Below, piece after piece: positions 35,283 to 42,125 of a stretch of 44,579 nt of DNA. The DNA lies in the NCBI RefSeq assembly GCF_000224415.1, contig NZ_AFXQ01000022.1:1-44579 (forward strand), written 5' to 3'. A program made the translations under genes and the position numbers. Origin of the DNA: Citricoccus sp. CH26A. Its GTDB lineage: Bacteria > Actinomycetota > Actinomycetes > Actinomycetales > Micrococcaceae. The notes under the pieces were generated by a model. It did no database searches. It was not told where the DNA came from and worked only from the letters and a program-made list of their open reading frames with translations. The first letter of the stretch is position 1, and every line of letters begins with the position of its first letter.

Positions 35283-37550
35283 TCAGCCCTCCTGGTCGGC
35301 GCCCTCGGACTCCTCGGCGCCGGACCCGCCCTCGGACGAGGCGCCGTCCTCGACCACGGGGGCCAGGGAGAGCTTGCCGCGGTCGTCGATCTTGGTGATC
35401 TCCACCTGGATCTTCTGGCCGACCTCGACGACGTCCTCGACGTCCTCGACGCGCTTGCCCTCGTTGATCTTGCGCAGCTCGGAGATGTGCAGCAGCCCGT
35501 CCTTGCCCGGCGTCAGGGACACGAAGGCGCCGAAGGTGGTCAGCTTCACCACGGTGCCGAGGTAGCGCTCACCGACCTCGGGGACCTGCGGGTTGGCGAT
35601 GGCGTTGACCGCCGACCGGGCGGCCTCGGCCTGCGAGCCCTCGGTGGCGCCGATCAGCACGGTGCCGTCGTCCTCGATGGAGATGTCCGCACCGGTGTCG
35701 TCCTGGATCTGGTTGATCATGGCGCCCTTGGGCCCGATGACCGCACCGATCTTGTCCACCGGGATCTTGATGGCGATGATCCGCGGCGCGTACTGGCTCA
35801 TCTCGTCCGGTGCGTCGATCGCGGCGTTCAGGACGCCCAGGATGTGCAGCCGGGCCTCACGGGCCTGGGTCAGGGCGGCCGCCAGCACGGAGGCCGGGAT
35901 GCCGTCCAGCTTGGTGTCCAGCTGGATCGCGGTGACGAACTCGGAGGTGCCGGCCACCTTGAAGTCCATGTCACCGAAGGCGTCCTCGGCACCGAGGATG
36001 TCGGTCAGGGCCGCGTAGCGCGTCTGGCCGTCCACGGTGTCCGAGACGAGGCCCATGGCGATGCCGGCCACGGGGGCCTTCAGCGGCACGCCGGCATTGA
36101 GCATCGACAGGGTCGAGGCGCAGACCGAGCCCATGGAGGTGGAGCCGTTGGAGCTCAGGGCCTCGGAGACCTGGCGGATGGCGTAGGGGAACTCCTCGCG
36201 GGACGGCAGTACGGGCACGATGGCCCGCTCGGCCAGGGCGCCGTGGCCGATCTCGCGGCGCTTCGGGGAACCCACGCGACCGGTCTCGCCGGTGGAGTAC
36301 GGCGGGAAGTTGTAGTGGTGGATGTAGCGCTTGGAGGTCTCCGGGGCCAGCGAGTCGATCTGCTGTTCCATCTTGAGCATGTTCAGCGTGGTGACGCCCA
36401 TGATCTGGGTCTCCCCGCGCTCGAAGATGGCGGAGCCGTGCACGCGCGGCAGGACCTCGACCTCGGCGGTCAGCTTGCGGATGTCCGTCAGGCCACGCCC
36501 GTCGATGCGGACCTGGTCCTTGAGGATGCGCTGGCGCACGACCTGCTTGGTGACGGCACCGTAGGCCTTGGCGACCTCCTGGCGGCGCTCGGCGAAGGCC
36601 GCACCCTCGCCGGTCAGTGCCTCGATGACCTCGAGGTGGTAGGCGTCGGAGGCGTTCTGGCGCTCCTGCTTGTCACCGATCGAGTAGATCTCGGTCAGCC
36701 GGGCGGCGGCGAACTCCTCCACCGCGGCGTAGGCGTCGTCCTCGTAGTCCTTGAAGACGGGGACGTCCACCGGGGCCTTGGCCGCGCGGGCGGCCAGGTC
36801 GGCCTGCGCCTCGCACAGGGCCTTGATGAACGGCTTGGCGGCCTCGAGGCCCTCGGCCACGATCTCCTCGGTGGGGGCGGTGGCGCCCTGGTCCTTGACC
36901 AGGCTCCAGACGCCGGGGGTGGCCTCTGCCTCGACCATCATCACGGCGATGTCGTCACCGGCCACGCGGCCGGCCACGGCCATGTTGAACACGGCGTTCT
37001 CCAGCTGCGAGTGCTTCGGGAAGGCGACCCACTGGCGGTTGCCGGCGCCGTCGTCGATCAGGGCGACGCGCACGCCGCCGATCGGACCGGAGAACGGCAG
37101 GCCCGAGAGCTGGGTGGACATGGACGCGGCGTTGATGGCCACGGTGTCGTAGATCTCGTCCGGGGCGATCGAGGTGACGGTGACGACGACCTGCACCTCG
37201 TTGCGGATGCCCTTGGTGAAGGCCGGGCGCAGCGGACGGTCGATCAGGCGGCAGGTGAGGATGGCGTCCGTGGTCGGACGGCCCTCACGCCGGAAGAACG
37301 AGCCGGGGATGCGGCCGGCGGCGTACATCCGCTCCTCCACGTCCACGGTGAGCGGGAAGAAGTCGAAGCCCTCGCGCGGGGACTTGCCGACGGTGGTGGC
37401 GGACAGCATCGACGTCTCCTCGTCGATGTAGACCATGGCCGCACCGGCGGCCTGCTGGGCCAGGCGGCCCGTCTCGAAGCGCACGACGCGCTGGCCGTAG
37501 GAGCCGTTGTCGATGACGGCTTCGGCGAACTGGATCTCGGGACCCTCCAT
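35283..37550 (-). CDS. pnp: polyribonucleotide nucleotidyltransferase
   Basis: A phosphorolytic 3'-5' exoribonuclease, also able to add 3' tails; in actinobacteria often named gpsI. The 755 residues comprise two RNase PH domains (the first with FRREGRPT and DRPLRPAF; the second with RGETQIMG and the active-site region [11 protein letters not shown]), a KH domain with [12 protein letters not shown], and an S1 domain ending [10 protein letters not shown]. The tail is acidic and Gly/Ser-rich. I chose ATG 37550, which has AAAGGA upstream and the family start; the longer frame upstream crosses the rpsO terminator. Downstream is a 17-bp hairpin. Confidence 0.97.
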   Translation of the reverse strand: MEGPEIQFAEAVIDNGSYGQRVVRFETGRLAQQAAGAAMVYIDEETSMLSATTVGKSPREGFDFFPLTVDVEERMYAAGRIPGSFFRREGRPTTDAILTCRLIDRPLRPAFTKGIRNEVQVVVTVTSIAPDEIYDTVAINAASMSTQLSGLPFSGPIGGVRVALIDDGAGNRQWVAFPKHSQLENAVFNMAVAGRVAGDDIAVMMVEAEATPGVWSLVKDQGATAPTEEIVAEGLEAAKPFIKALCEAQADLAARAAKAPVDVPVFKDYEDDAYAAVEEFAAARLTEIYSIGDKQERQNASDAYHLEVIEALTGEGAAFAERRQEVAKAYGAVTKQVVRQRILKDQVRIDGRGLTDIRKLTAEVEVLPRVHGSAIFERGETQIMGVTTLNMLKMEQQIDSLAPETSKRYIHHYNFPPYSTGETGRVGSPKRREIGHGALAERAIVPVLPSREEFPYAIRQVSEALSSNGSTSMGSVCASTLSMLNAGVPLKAPVAGIAMGLVSDTVDGQTRYAALTDILGAEDAFGDMDFKVAGTSEFVTAIQLDTKLDGIPASVLAAALTQAREARLHILGVLNAAIDAPDEMSQYAPRIIAIKIPVDKIGAVIGPKGAMINQIQDDTGADISIEDDGTVLIGATEGSQAEAARSAVNAIANPQVPEVGERYLGTVVKLTTFGAFVSLTPGKDGLLHISELRKINEGKRVEDVEDVVEVGQKIQVEITKIDDRGKLSLAPVVEDGASSEGGSGAEESEGADQEG

Positions 37551-37594
37551 GGGTGGGTGTCCTTTCGTAGCGGCCCGCCGCGTCACCACCCGGT

Positions 37595-37606
37595 CTTCGA
37601 TCGAAG
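37595..37606. promoter_or_regulatory. 12-bp palindrome in the pnp leader
   Basis: CTTCGATCGAAG is a perfect 12-bp palindrome about 45 nt before the pnp start, followed upstream by a short CCGGA/TCCGG stem. It does not fit the SOS consensus. It could be an operator or part of a leader hairpin. Confidence 0.35.
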
Positions 37607-37727
37607 CCCCCGGACGCTTGGGTTCCGGAGGCCACTGTCGAGGACCGCGAACGGCGACTCGTGAGCGGGCATGGATAGAGATGGTGGGAGGCGTGCGCTC
37701 GGCGCGGTCCCCCCGGATAAGACTAGA

Positions 37728-37770
37728 GGCGGCGACCCGCTGGGGGGAAACCCCCACGCGGACCGCCGCC
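37728..37770 (-). terminator. intrinsic terminator of rpsO
   Basis: A 19-pair stem (with two mismatches) closes on an AAA loop: GGCGGCGACCCGC-TGGGGG paired with its near complement. On the minus strand it begins 11 nt after the rpsO stop and is followed by TCTAGTCTTATCC, a T-rich tail that is unusual for this genome. Confidence 0.78.
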
Positions 37771-37781
37771 CCTACGTCACG

Positions 37782-38051
37782 TTACTTACGCAGGCCCAGA
37801 CGCTCGATCAGGGCGCGGTAGCGCGCGATGTCGGTCTTCTCGAGGTAGCCGAGCATGCGACGACGGCGACCGACCAGGGCCATCAGGCCGCGGCGGGTGT
37901 GGTGGTCGTGCTTGTGCGACTTCAGGTGCTCCGTCAGGTCCTTGATGCGCCGGGACAGCACGGCGATCTGGACCTCGGGGGAACCGGTGTCACCCTCGTG
38001 GGTGGCGTATTCCTTGATGATGGACGTCTTGACGGCGGGGTCGAGTGCCAC
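37782..38051 (-). CDS. rpsO: 30S ribosomal protein S15
   Basis: An 89-residue primary binding protein of the 30S platform that contacts helices 20-22 of 16S rRNA. The sequence is canonical: [22 protein letters not shown], then [32 protein letters not shown], and the end IERLGLRK. Translation starts at GTG 38051 with GAGGAG 5 nt upstream. It lies between the methyltransferase and pnp, with a terminator after it, so pnp probably has its own promoter. A folded leader upstream could mediate S15 autoregulation. Confidence 0.97.
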   Translation of the reverse strand: MALDPAVKTSIIKEYATHEGDTGSPEVQIAVLSRRIKDLTEHLKSHKHDHHTRRGLMALVGRRRRMLGYLEKTDIARYRALIERLGLRK

Positions 38052-38085
38052 GCGAACTCCTCATGAGTTGTGCCGCGATCAGAGA

Positions 38086-38134
38086 GGACGGTCCCGCCAC
38101 CGCGGACTGCAGCGGGCGCCAGCCGTCCATCCTA
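38086..38134 (-). promoter_or_regulatory. folded leader and possible -10 of rpsO
   Basis: A nested stem GGACGG/CCGTCC (38086-38091, 38123-38128) encloses CCCGC/GCGGG (38093-38097, 38112-38116), ending about 30 nt before the ribosome binding site. TAGGAT (38129-38134) just upstream could be a -10; if so the stem is at the 5' end of the mRNA. S15 leaders in other phyla are autoregulated by such structures. Confidence 0.4.
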
Positions 38135-38914
38135 GCAGAGGGGCCGGACCTCGCACCGCCACGCGCTCGTGACGTACGGCAGCTCCAGCATCTCCCCGGG
38201 CGCGTGCCCCAGGTGCTCGAGGAGGTACCAGTCCAGGTTGGCGCGCATCCGGTCACGCACGGCGTCCGTGGCGCGCAGGTGGTAGGACCGGGTGGCCATC
38301 AGGTCGTGGAGTCCCTCCGGGGTGATCGGCTGGGTCCAGTGCCACCACCGGCCCTCGGGTGCCGTGAACCGCTCACCCACGGCCGGTGGCTGCCGAGGCG
38401 GGTGCACGTCACCGGCGTGCATGATCCGGCTGAGCCGGTGGACCCAGGGCACGGTGGTGTCCAGCTGGTTGGAGACGATGCCCAGCACGCCACGCCCGAG
38501 CAGCCGTGCGGCCTCCTGGGCCCCGGCCTCGGGATCGATCCAGTGCCAGGCCTGGGCGGCGGTCACCACGTCCGCGCAGCCGTCCGGCAGCCCGGTCCGT
38601 TCGCCCCCGGCCTGCACGGTGCGCACGCGCGGCAGCGCGGCTCGCAGGACCTCGAGCATCGCCGCGGAGGGATCGACGGCGGTCACCGCCAGGCCGTGCG
38701 CGTCCAGCAGGGCGGTGAACAGTCCCGTGCCGGCCCCGAGGTCGACGGCGGTCCGGGCGCCGGCGGGGACCAGGAAGTCCACCACGCCGGCCGGATAGGA
38801 CGGCCGGATCGCGTCGTAGCGACGGCCGGTGGAACGGAACGCCTCGCCCTGGTGGAGCCGGGCGGTCTCCGTCAACCGGGGGCCGGCCGTCGGGCGCGGG
38901 GGGACGGGACTCAC
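38132..38914 (-). CDS. class I SAM-dependent methyltransferase
   Basis: A 260-residue Methyltransf_11/25-type protein. Motif I is VDLGAGTGLFTALL (about residues 48-61), the acidic ribose-binding loop follows in VTAVDPSAAML, and motif IV-like VVTAAQAWHWIDP near residue 110. The C-terminus is typical of the family related to trans-aconitate or ubiquinone-type methyltransferases; substrate unknown. The start is GTG 38914, which overlaps the ribF stop (GTGA), and no ribosome binding site is seen, so translation probably depends on ribF. An open frame continuing upstream within ribF is a shadow. Confidence 0.82.
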   Translation of the reverse strand: MSPVPPRPTAGPRLTETARLHQGEAFRSTGRRYDAIRPSYPAGVVDFLVPAGARTAVDLGAGTGLFTALLDAHGLAVTAVDPSAAMLEVLRAALPRVRTVQAGGERTGLPDGCADVVTAAQAWHWIDPEAGAQEAARLLGRGVLGIVSNQLDTTVPWVHRLSRIMHAGDVHPPRQPPAVGERFTAPEGRWWHWTQPITPEGLHDLMATRSYHLRATDAVRDRMRANLDWYLLEHLGHAPGEMLELPYVTSAWRCEVRPLC

Positions 38915-39861
38915 GAGGGGACGGCCAGGACCTGACGGGTGCGGTCGACGTCGTCGGTCATCTGCTCGATCAGCTTCGGTATGCCCTCGAAGGCGACCAT
39001 GCCGCGCAGCCGCTCGACGAACTCGACCGCGACCTGCTGGCCGTACAGGTCGAAGTCCTCCACGGCCTCGTCCGGCCGGTCGATCACGTGGGCCTCGACC
39101 ACTCGGGAGACCCCGTCGAAGGTCGGGTTGGAGCCCACGGAGATCGCCGCCGGCCAGCGGCGGCCCGATTCCTCGTGCAGCCATCCCGCATACACGCCGT
39201 CGGCCGGGATCATCCCCTGGACCTCGTCCGAGAGGTTGGCGGTGGGGAAGCCCAGTTCCCGGCCGCGGGCGAACCCGTGGACGACCTCGCCGTGGACGCG
39301 GTGGTTGCGGCCGAGCACCCCGGCGGCCTCGGAGACGTCCCCGGCGCGCAGCGCGTCCCGGATCCAGGTGGAGGAGCACCGGCGGTCCTCGCCGTAGTCG
39401 GCCACCGGCACCACCTCGAAGTGGTACTTCTGGCCCAGGGCGCACATCATGTCGAAGTCGCCGGCGTTGCGGTACCCGAAGCGGACGTCGCGCCCGACCA
39501 CCACGGTGCGGGCGTGGAGGGCGTTGACGATGACGTTGCGCACGAACTCCTCGGGGCTCTGCTGGGCGAACTCGAGGGTGTAGTGGATGACGACCAGGCC
39601 GTCCAGGCCCACTTGGGACAGCAGGCGGGACTTCTCCTGCAGGTCCGTGATGGACTCCTGCGGCTCGTTGGGCCGGTGCACCACGCGCGGGTGCGGGTCG
39701 AAGGTGATCGCGATCGCGCACTGCCCGGCGGAGCGGGCCGTGGAGACCACGTGCTCGAGCACCTGCCGGTGCCCGCGGTGCACGCCGTCGAAGTTCCCGA
39801 TGGTGACGACTGACGGCTCGAGTCCCGGGGGCACCTCGGCCAGTCCGTCCCAGTAGTGCAC
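38911..39861 (-). CDS. ribF: bifunctional riboflavin kinase / FAD synthetase
   Basis: Makes FMN from riboflavin and FAD from FMN. The 316 residues have the nucleotidyltransferase domain with TIGNFDGVHRGH (20-31) and the TFDPHP motif, then STWIRDALRAGDV, and the C-terminal flavokinase domain with GFARGRELGFPTANL and GVYAGWL. I chose GTG 39861: it gives the family start VHYWDGL and has AAGGA about 5 nt upstream, whereas the ATG at 39957 would overlap the preceding gene. It is followed by a GTGA-coupled methyltransferase and preceded by two small membrane proteins after truB. No FMN riboswitch is visible. Confidence 0.94.
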   Translation of the reverse strand: MHYWDGLAEVPPGLEPSVVTIGNFDGVHRGHRQVLEHVVSTARSAGQCAIAITFDPHPRVVHRPNEPQESITDLQEKSRLLSQVGLDGLVVIHYTLEFAQQSPEEFVRNVIVNALHARTVVVGRDVRFGYRNAGDFDMMCALGQKYHFEVVPVADYGEDRRCSSTWIRDALRAGDVSEAAGVLGRNHRVHGEVVHGFARGRELGFPTANLSDEVQGMIPADGVYAGWLHEESGRRWPAAISVGSNPTFDGVSRVVEAHVIDRPDEAVEDFDLYGQQVAVEFVERLRGMVAFEGIPKLIEQMTDDVDRTRQVLAVPS

Positions 39862-39919
39862 TGCGGTCCTTCCGCCTCGTCGGTCCTTCAGGTCCACGGG
39901 ATTCCGGGGACCCTGAACA

Positions 39920-40375
39920 TTATCCACCCGCTCCGGCGCGGCCTGCGACGTCGTCACGGTGCGTGAGCAGCCAGGCCAGGCCGAGGAGGGGCAGGACGAG
40001 CGGGATGTAGCCGTAGCCGGCGCCGAAACGGCTCCACACGGTGTCGTCCGCGAACAGCTCCGGGTCCAGTACGGTCCACAGGCCCACGCCGAGCACCCCG
40101 ACCAGTTCCACCAGGACGGCGACCAGGGAGACGTACCAGGCGGTGCGCCCCGAGCGGGCCAGGGACAGCGTGGCCACGATGTACACGGCGGCGGCGAAGG
40201 CGGAGAGCAGGTAGGCCAGCGGGGCGGCGGAGAACTCCGTGGCGAGCTGGTACAGCGACCGCGCGAAGGAGGACAGGGCGAAGACGGCGTAGACCATCAC
40301 CAGGATGCGGCCCAGCCCCTGGTTGCGCTTCGGCCGGGCGGGCGCGCCCCCGGACTCGAGGACTTTCTCAGCCAA
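39920..40375 (-). CDS. small membrane protein of unknown function (4 TM)
   Basis: A 151-residue protein with about four hydrophobic segments (ILVMVYAVFALSSFARSLY, PLAYLLSAFAAAVYIVATLSLA, TAWYVSLVAVLVELVGVLGVGLW and GYIPLVLPLLGLAWLL). It starts with TTG 40375, with AGGTGA about 7 nt upstream, and overlaps the previous gene by 8 nt. The central YQLATEFSAAPLAYLLS resembles proteins annotated as integral membrane in Micrococcaceae between truB and ribF. The function is unknown; coupling to the other small membrane protein suggests a two-part unit. Confidence 0.7.
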   Translation of the reverse strand: MAEKVLESGGAPARPKRNQGLGRILVMVYAVFALSSFARSLYQLATEFSAAPLAYLLSAFAAAVYIVATLSLARSGRTAWYVSLVAVLVELVGVLGVGLWTVLDPELFADDTVWSRFGAGYGYIPLVLPLLGLAWLLTHRDDVAGRAGAGG

Positions 40376-40730
40376 ACCAGATCACCTGCATCCTGTACAG
40401 CATCACGAAGACGGTGGGACCGACGGCGGCCATCACCAGGTTGGACCAGCGGGTCTTGTCCGTCACGGCCCACACGAAGGCCACCAGGGGCACCACCAGC
40501 GCGGTCAGGACGTACCCCCAGAACTCCCAGAGGGCTCCGCTCACCGGCTCACCCCCGGACATCCGGAACGCCGCGCCGGTGCCGTAGACGAGCAGGAACA
40601 GCTCGACGGCGGCGATCGAGAGGATCGAGGCGTCGGCCGGGAAGCGCCGCAGCACCGTCATGACGACGCAGATGAGCAGGGAGACGGCGCATACCACCGT
40701 TCCCACCCAGAACCAGGCATCGAGGATCAC
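40368..40730 (-). CDS. small membrane protein of unknown function (4 TM)
   Basis: A 120-residue, very hydrophobic protein with about four segments (FWVGTVVCAVSLLICVVMTVL, ILSIAAVELFLLVYGTGAAF, FWGYVLTALVVPLVAFVWAV and LVMAAVGPTVFVMLYRM). It starts at GTG 40730, overlapping the truB stop (GTGA), and its end overlaps the next membrane protein by 8 nt. The size and topology fit pairs annotated only as membrane protein in related genomes. No catalytic motif is visible. Confidence 0.7.
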   Translation of the reverse strand: MILDAWFWVGTVVCAVSLLICVVMTVLRRFPADASILSIAAVELFLLVYGTGAAFRMSGGEPVSGALWEFWGYVLTALVVPLVAFVWAVTDKTRWSNLVMAAVGPTVFVMLYRMQVIWFG

Positions 40731-41656
40731 GGGGCACCGTCCGACGCGGCCGGTGCGAACACGATCTCCGGCTTGGCCCTGCCGTCCCGGTCACTGATGA
40801 GCGCGACGACGGCTCCGTCCGGGGCTTGCCCCGCCACGGTGCCCTCACGACCGGTCGCGGTGATCCGCCGGCCGAAGGACAGCTCCACCGCCTCGTCCGG
40901 GGTCAGCCGGCGGACGGGGAACAGACCGGCGGCGGCCTCGGACAGGTCCGTCGCGGTGAACCGCTCCCCCAGCTGCTCGATGGTCACGGCGTCGTCCACC
41001 GAGAACGGCCCGACGGCGGTGCGGCGCAGCGCCGTCAGGTGCCCGCCGGTGTCCAGCGCCTCACCGAGGTCCCGGGCCAGGGCCCGGATGTAGGTACCGG
41101 AGGAGCAGTCGACCTCCACGTCCAGGTCCACGATGCGCCCGCCGTCCAGGCGCCGGAACCCGGTCAGCTCGAAGCGCCGGACGGTGACCGGCCGGGCCTG
41201 GAGGGTGACGTCCTCACCGGAGCGGACCCGGTCGTAGGCGCGCCGGCCGTCCACCTTGATGGCGGACACGGTCGAGGGCACCTGCTGGATCGCACCGGTC
41301 AGCGGGAGCATCGCCGCACGCACCCGGTCCTCGGTGACGGCGTTGGCGAGCCTGGTCTGCACGACCTCGCCCTCGGCGTCGTCGGTGACCGTGCTCTGGC
41401 CGAGCCGCACGGTGGCCAGGTAGGTCTTGTCGGACCCGGTGATGGCGGTGAGCAGCCGGGTGGCCTTGTTGAAGCCGACCACGAGCAGGCCCGTGGCCAT
41501 CGGGTCGAGGGTGCCGGCGTGGCCGACCTTCCGGGTGCCGGCCAGCCGGCGGACCTTCCCGACGACGTCGTGGGAGGTCCAGCCGGCCGGCTTGTCCACC
41601 AGCACCAGCCCGGAGGCGGAGGTGCCCGGAGCGCCCTGGGGCAGCTCCCGGCTCAC
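40727..41656 (-). CDS. truB: tRNA pseudouridine(55) synthase
   Basis: Converts uridine 55 of the T-loop to pseudouridine in most tRNAs. The 309 residues carry the catalytic motif GHAGTLDPMATGLL with D51, then SDKTYLATVRLGQST, the KVDGRRAYDRVRSGE segment and SSGTYIRALARDLGEAL, and a C-terminal actinobacterial extension. The start is GTG 41656, overlapping the rbfA stop (GTGA); its own stop overlaps the following membrane protein. The order infB-rbfA-truB-ribF-rpsO-pnp is a common bacterial translation cluster. Confidence 0.96.
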   Translation of the reverse strand: MSRELPQGAPGTSASGLVLVDKPAGWTSHDVVGKVRRLAGTRKVGHAGTLDPMATGLLVVGFNKATRLLTAITGSDKTYLATVRLGQSTVTDDAEGEVVQTRLANAVTEDRVRAAMLPLTGAIQQVPSTVSAIKVDGRRAYDRVRSGEDVTLQARPVTVRRFELTGFRRLDGGRIVDLDVEVDCSSGTYIRALARDLGEALDTGGHLTALRRTAVGPFSVDDAVTIEQLGERFTATDLSEAAAGLFPVRRLTPDEAVELSFGRRITATGREGTVAGQAPDGAVVALISDRDGRAKPEIVFAPAASDGAP

Positions 41657-42090
41657 CGGGGGCTGTCCTCGTCCCCGTCCGTGCGGTAGGGGTCGGCCTC
41701 TCCCGCGAAGGAGGCGTTCTGCCGCTGGCGGGCCAGCTCGGCATCACGCTCCTTCGCCTGCTGGAGGACCTGTTCGAGGTGCGCCGCCGCCTCGGGGACG
41801 TCGTCGGCCACGAACTCCAGGGTCGGCACCAGCCGGATGGTCAGCTGGCGGCCGACCTCGTGCCGGATGGCGCCCCGGTGGGTCTCGAGGACCTCCCGGA
41901 CACCCTCGGCGGCCGTGCCGTCACCGAGCACCGTGTAGTACACGGTGGCGTGCTGCAGGTCGTTGGTGACCCGCACCTCGGTGATCGTGATCGACTCCGT
42001 CCGGTCGTCCTTGACCCGCTTGCGCAGGGCCTCGGCGACCAGCACCTTGATGCGTTGGGCCAGTCGGCCCGCGCGTGCCGGATCGGCCAT
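41653..42090 (-). CDS. rbfA: ribosome-binding factor A
   Basis: A KH-fold factor for 30S maturation and 16S rRNA 5'-end processing, important in the cold. The 145 residues match the family: ADPARAGRLAQRIKVLVAEALR, then SITITEVRVTNDLQHATVYYTVLG, and RLVPTLEFVADD. The C-terminal ~35 residues are charged and variable. The ATG is preceded by GAAAGGA about 10 nt away, and it begins 35 nt after infB. The end overlaps truB. Confidence 0.94.
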   Translation of the reverse strand: MADPARAGRLAQRIKVLVAEALRKRVKDDRTESITITEVRVTNDLQHATVYYTVLGDGTAAEGVREVLETHRGAIRHEVGRQLTIRLVPTLEFVADDVPEAAAHLEQVLQQAKERDAELARQRQNASFAGEADPYRTDGDEDSPR

Positions 42091-42125
42091 GGGACTTCAG
42101 TCCTTTCTTCCGTGTCGGACGCGCA

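Noticed and set aside
36987-36999. GAAC-ACGGC-GTTC inside pnp as an SOS box
   Set aside because: The spacer is five instead of four and it lies deep within coding sequence; chance occurrence is likely.
34002-37664. 1220-residue plus-strand open frame opposite the M16 peptidase and pnp
   Set aside because: It spans two well-identified genes and the terminators between them; antisense shadow frame.
39862-39957. Longer RibF starting at ATG 39957
   Set aside because: It would overlap the upstream membrane protein, and GTG 39861 has AAGGA at good spacing and the family N-terminus.
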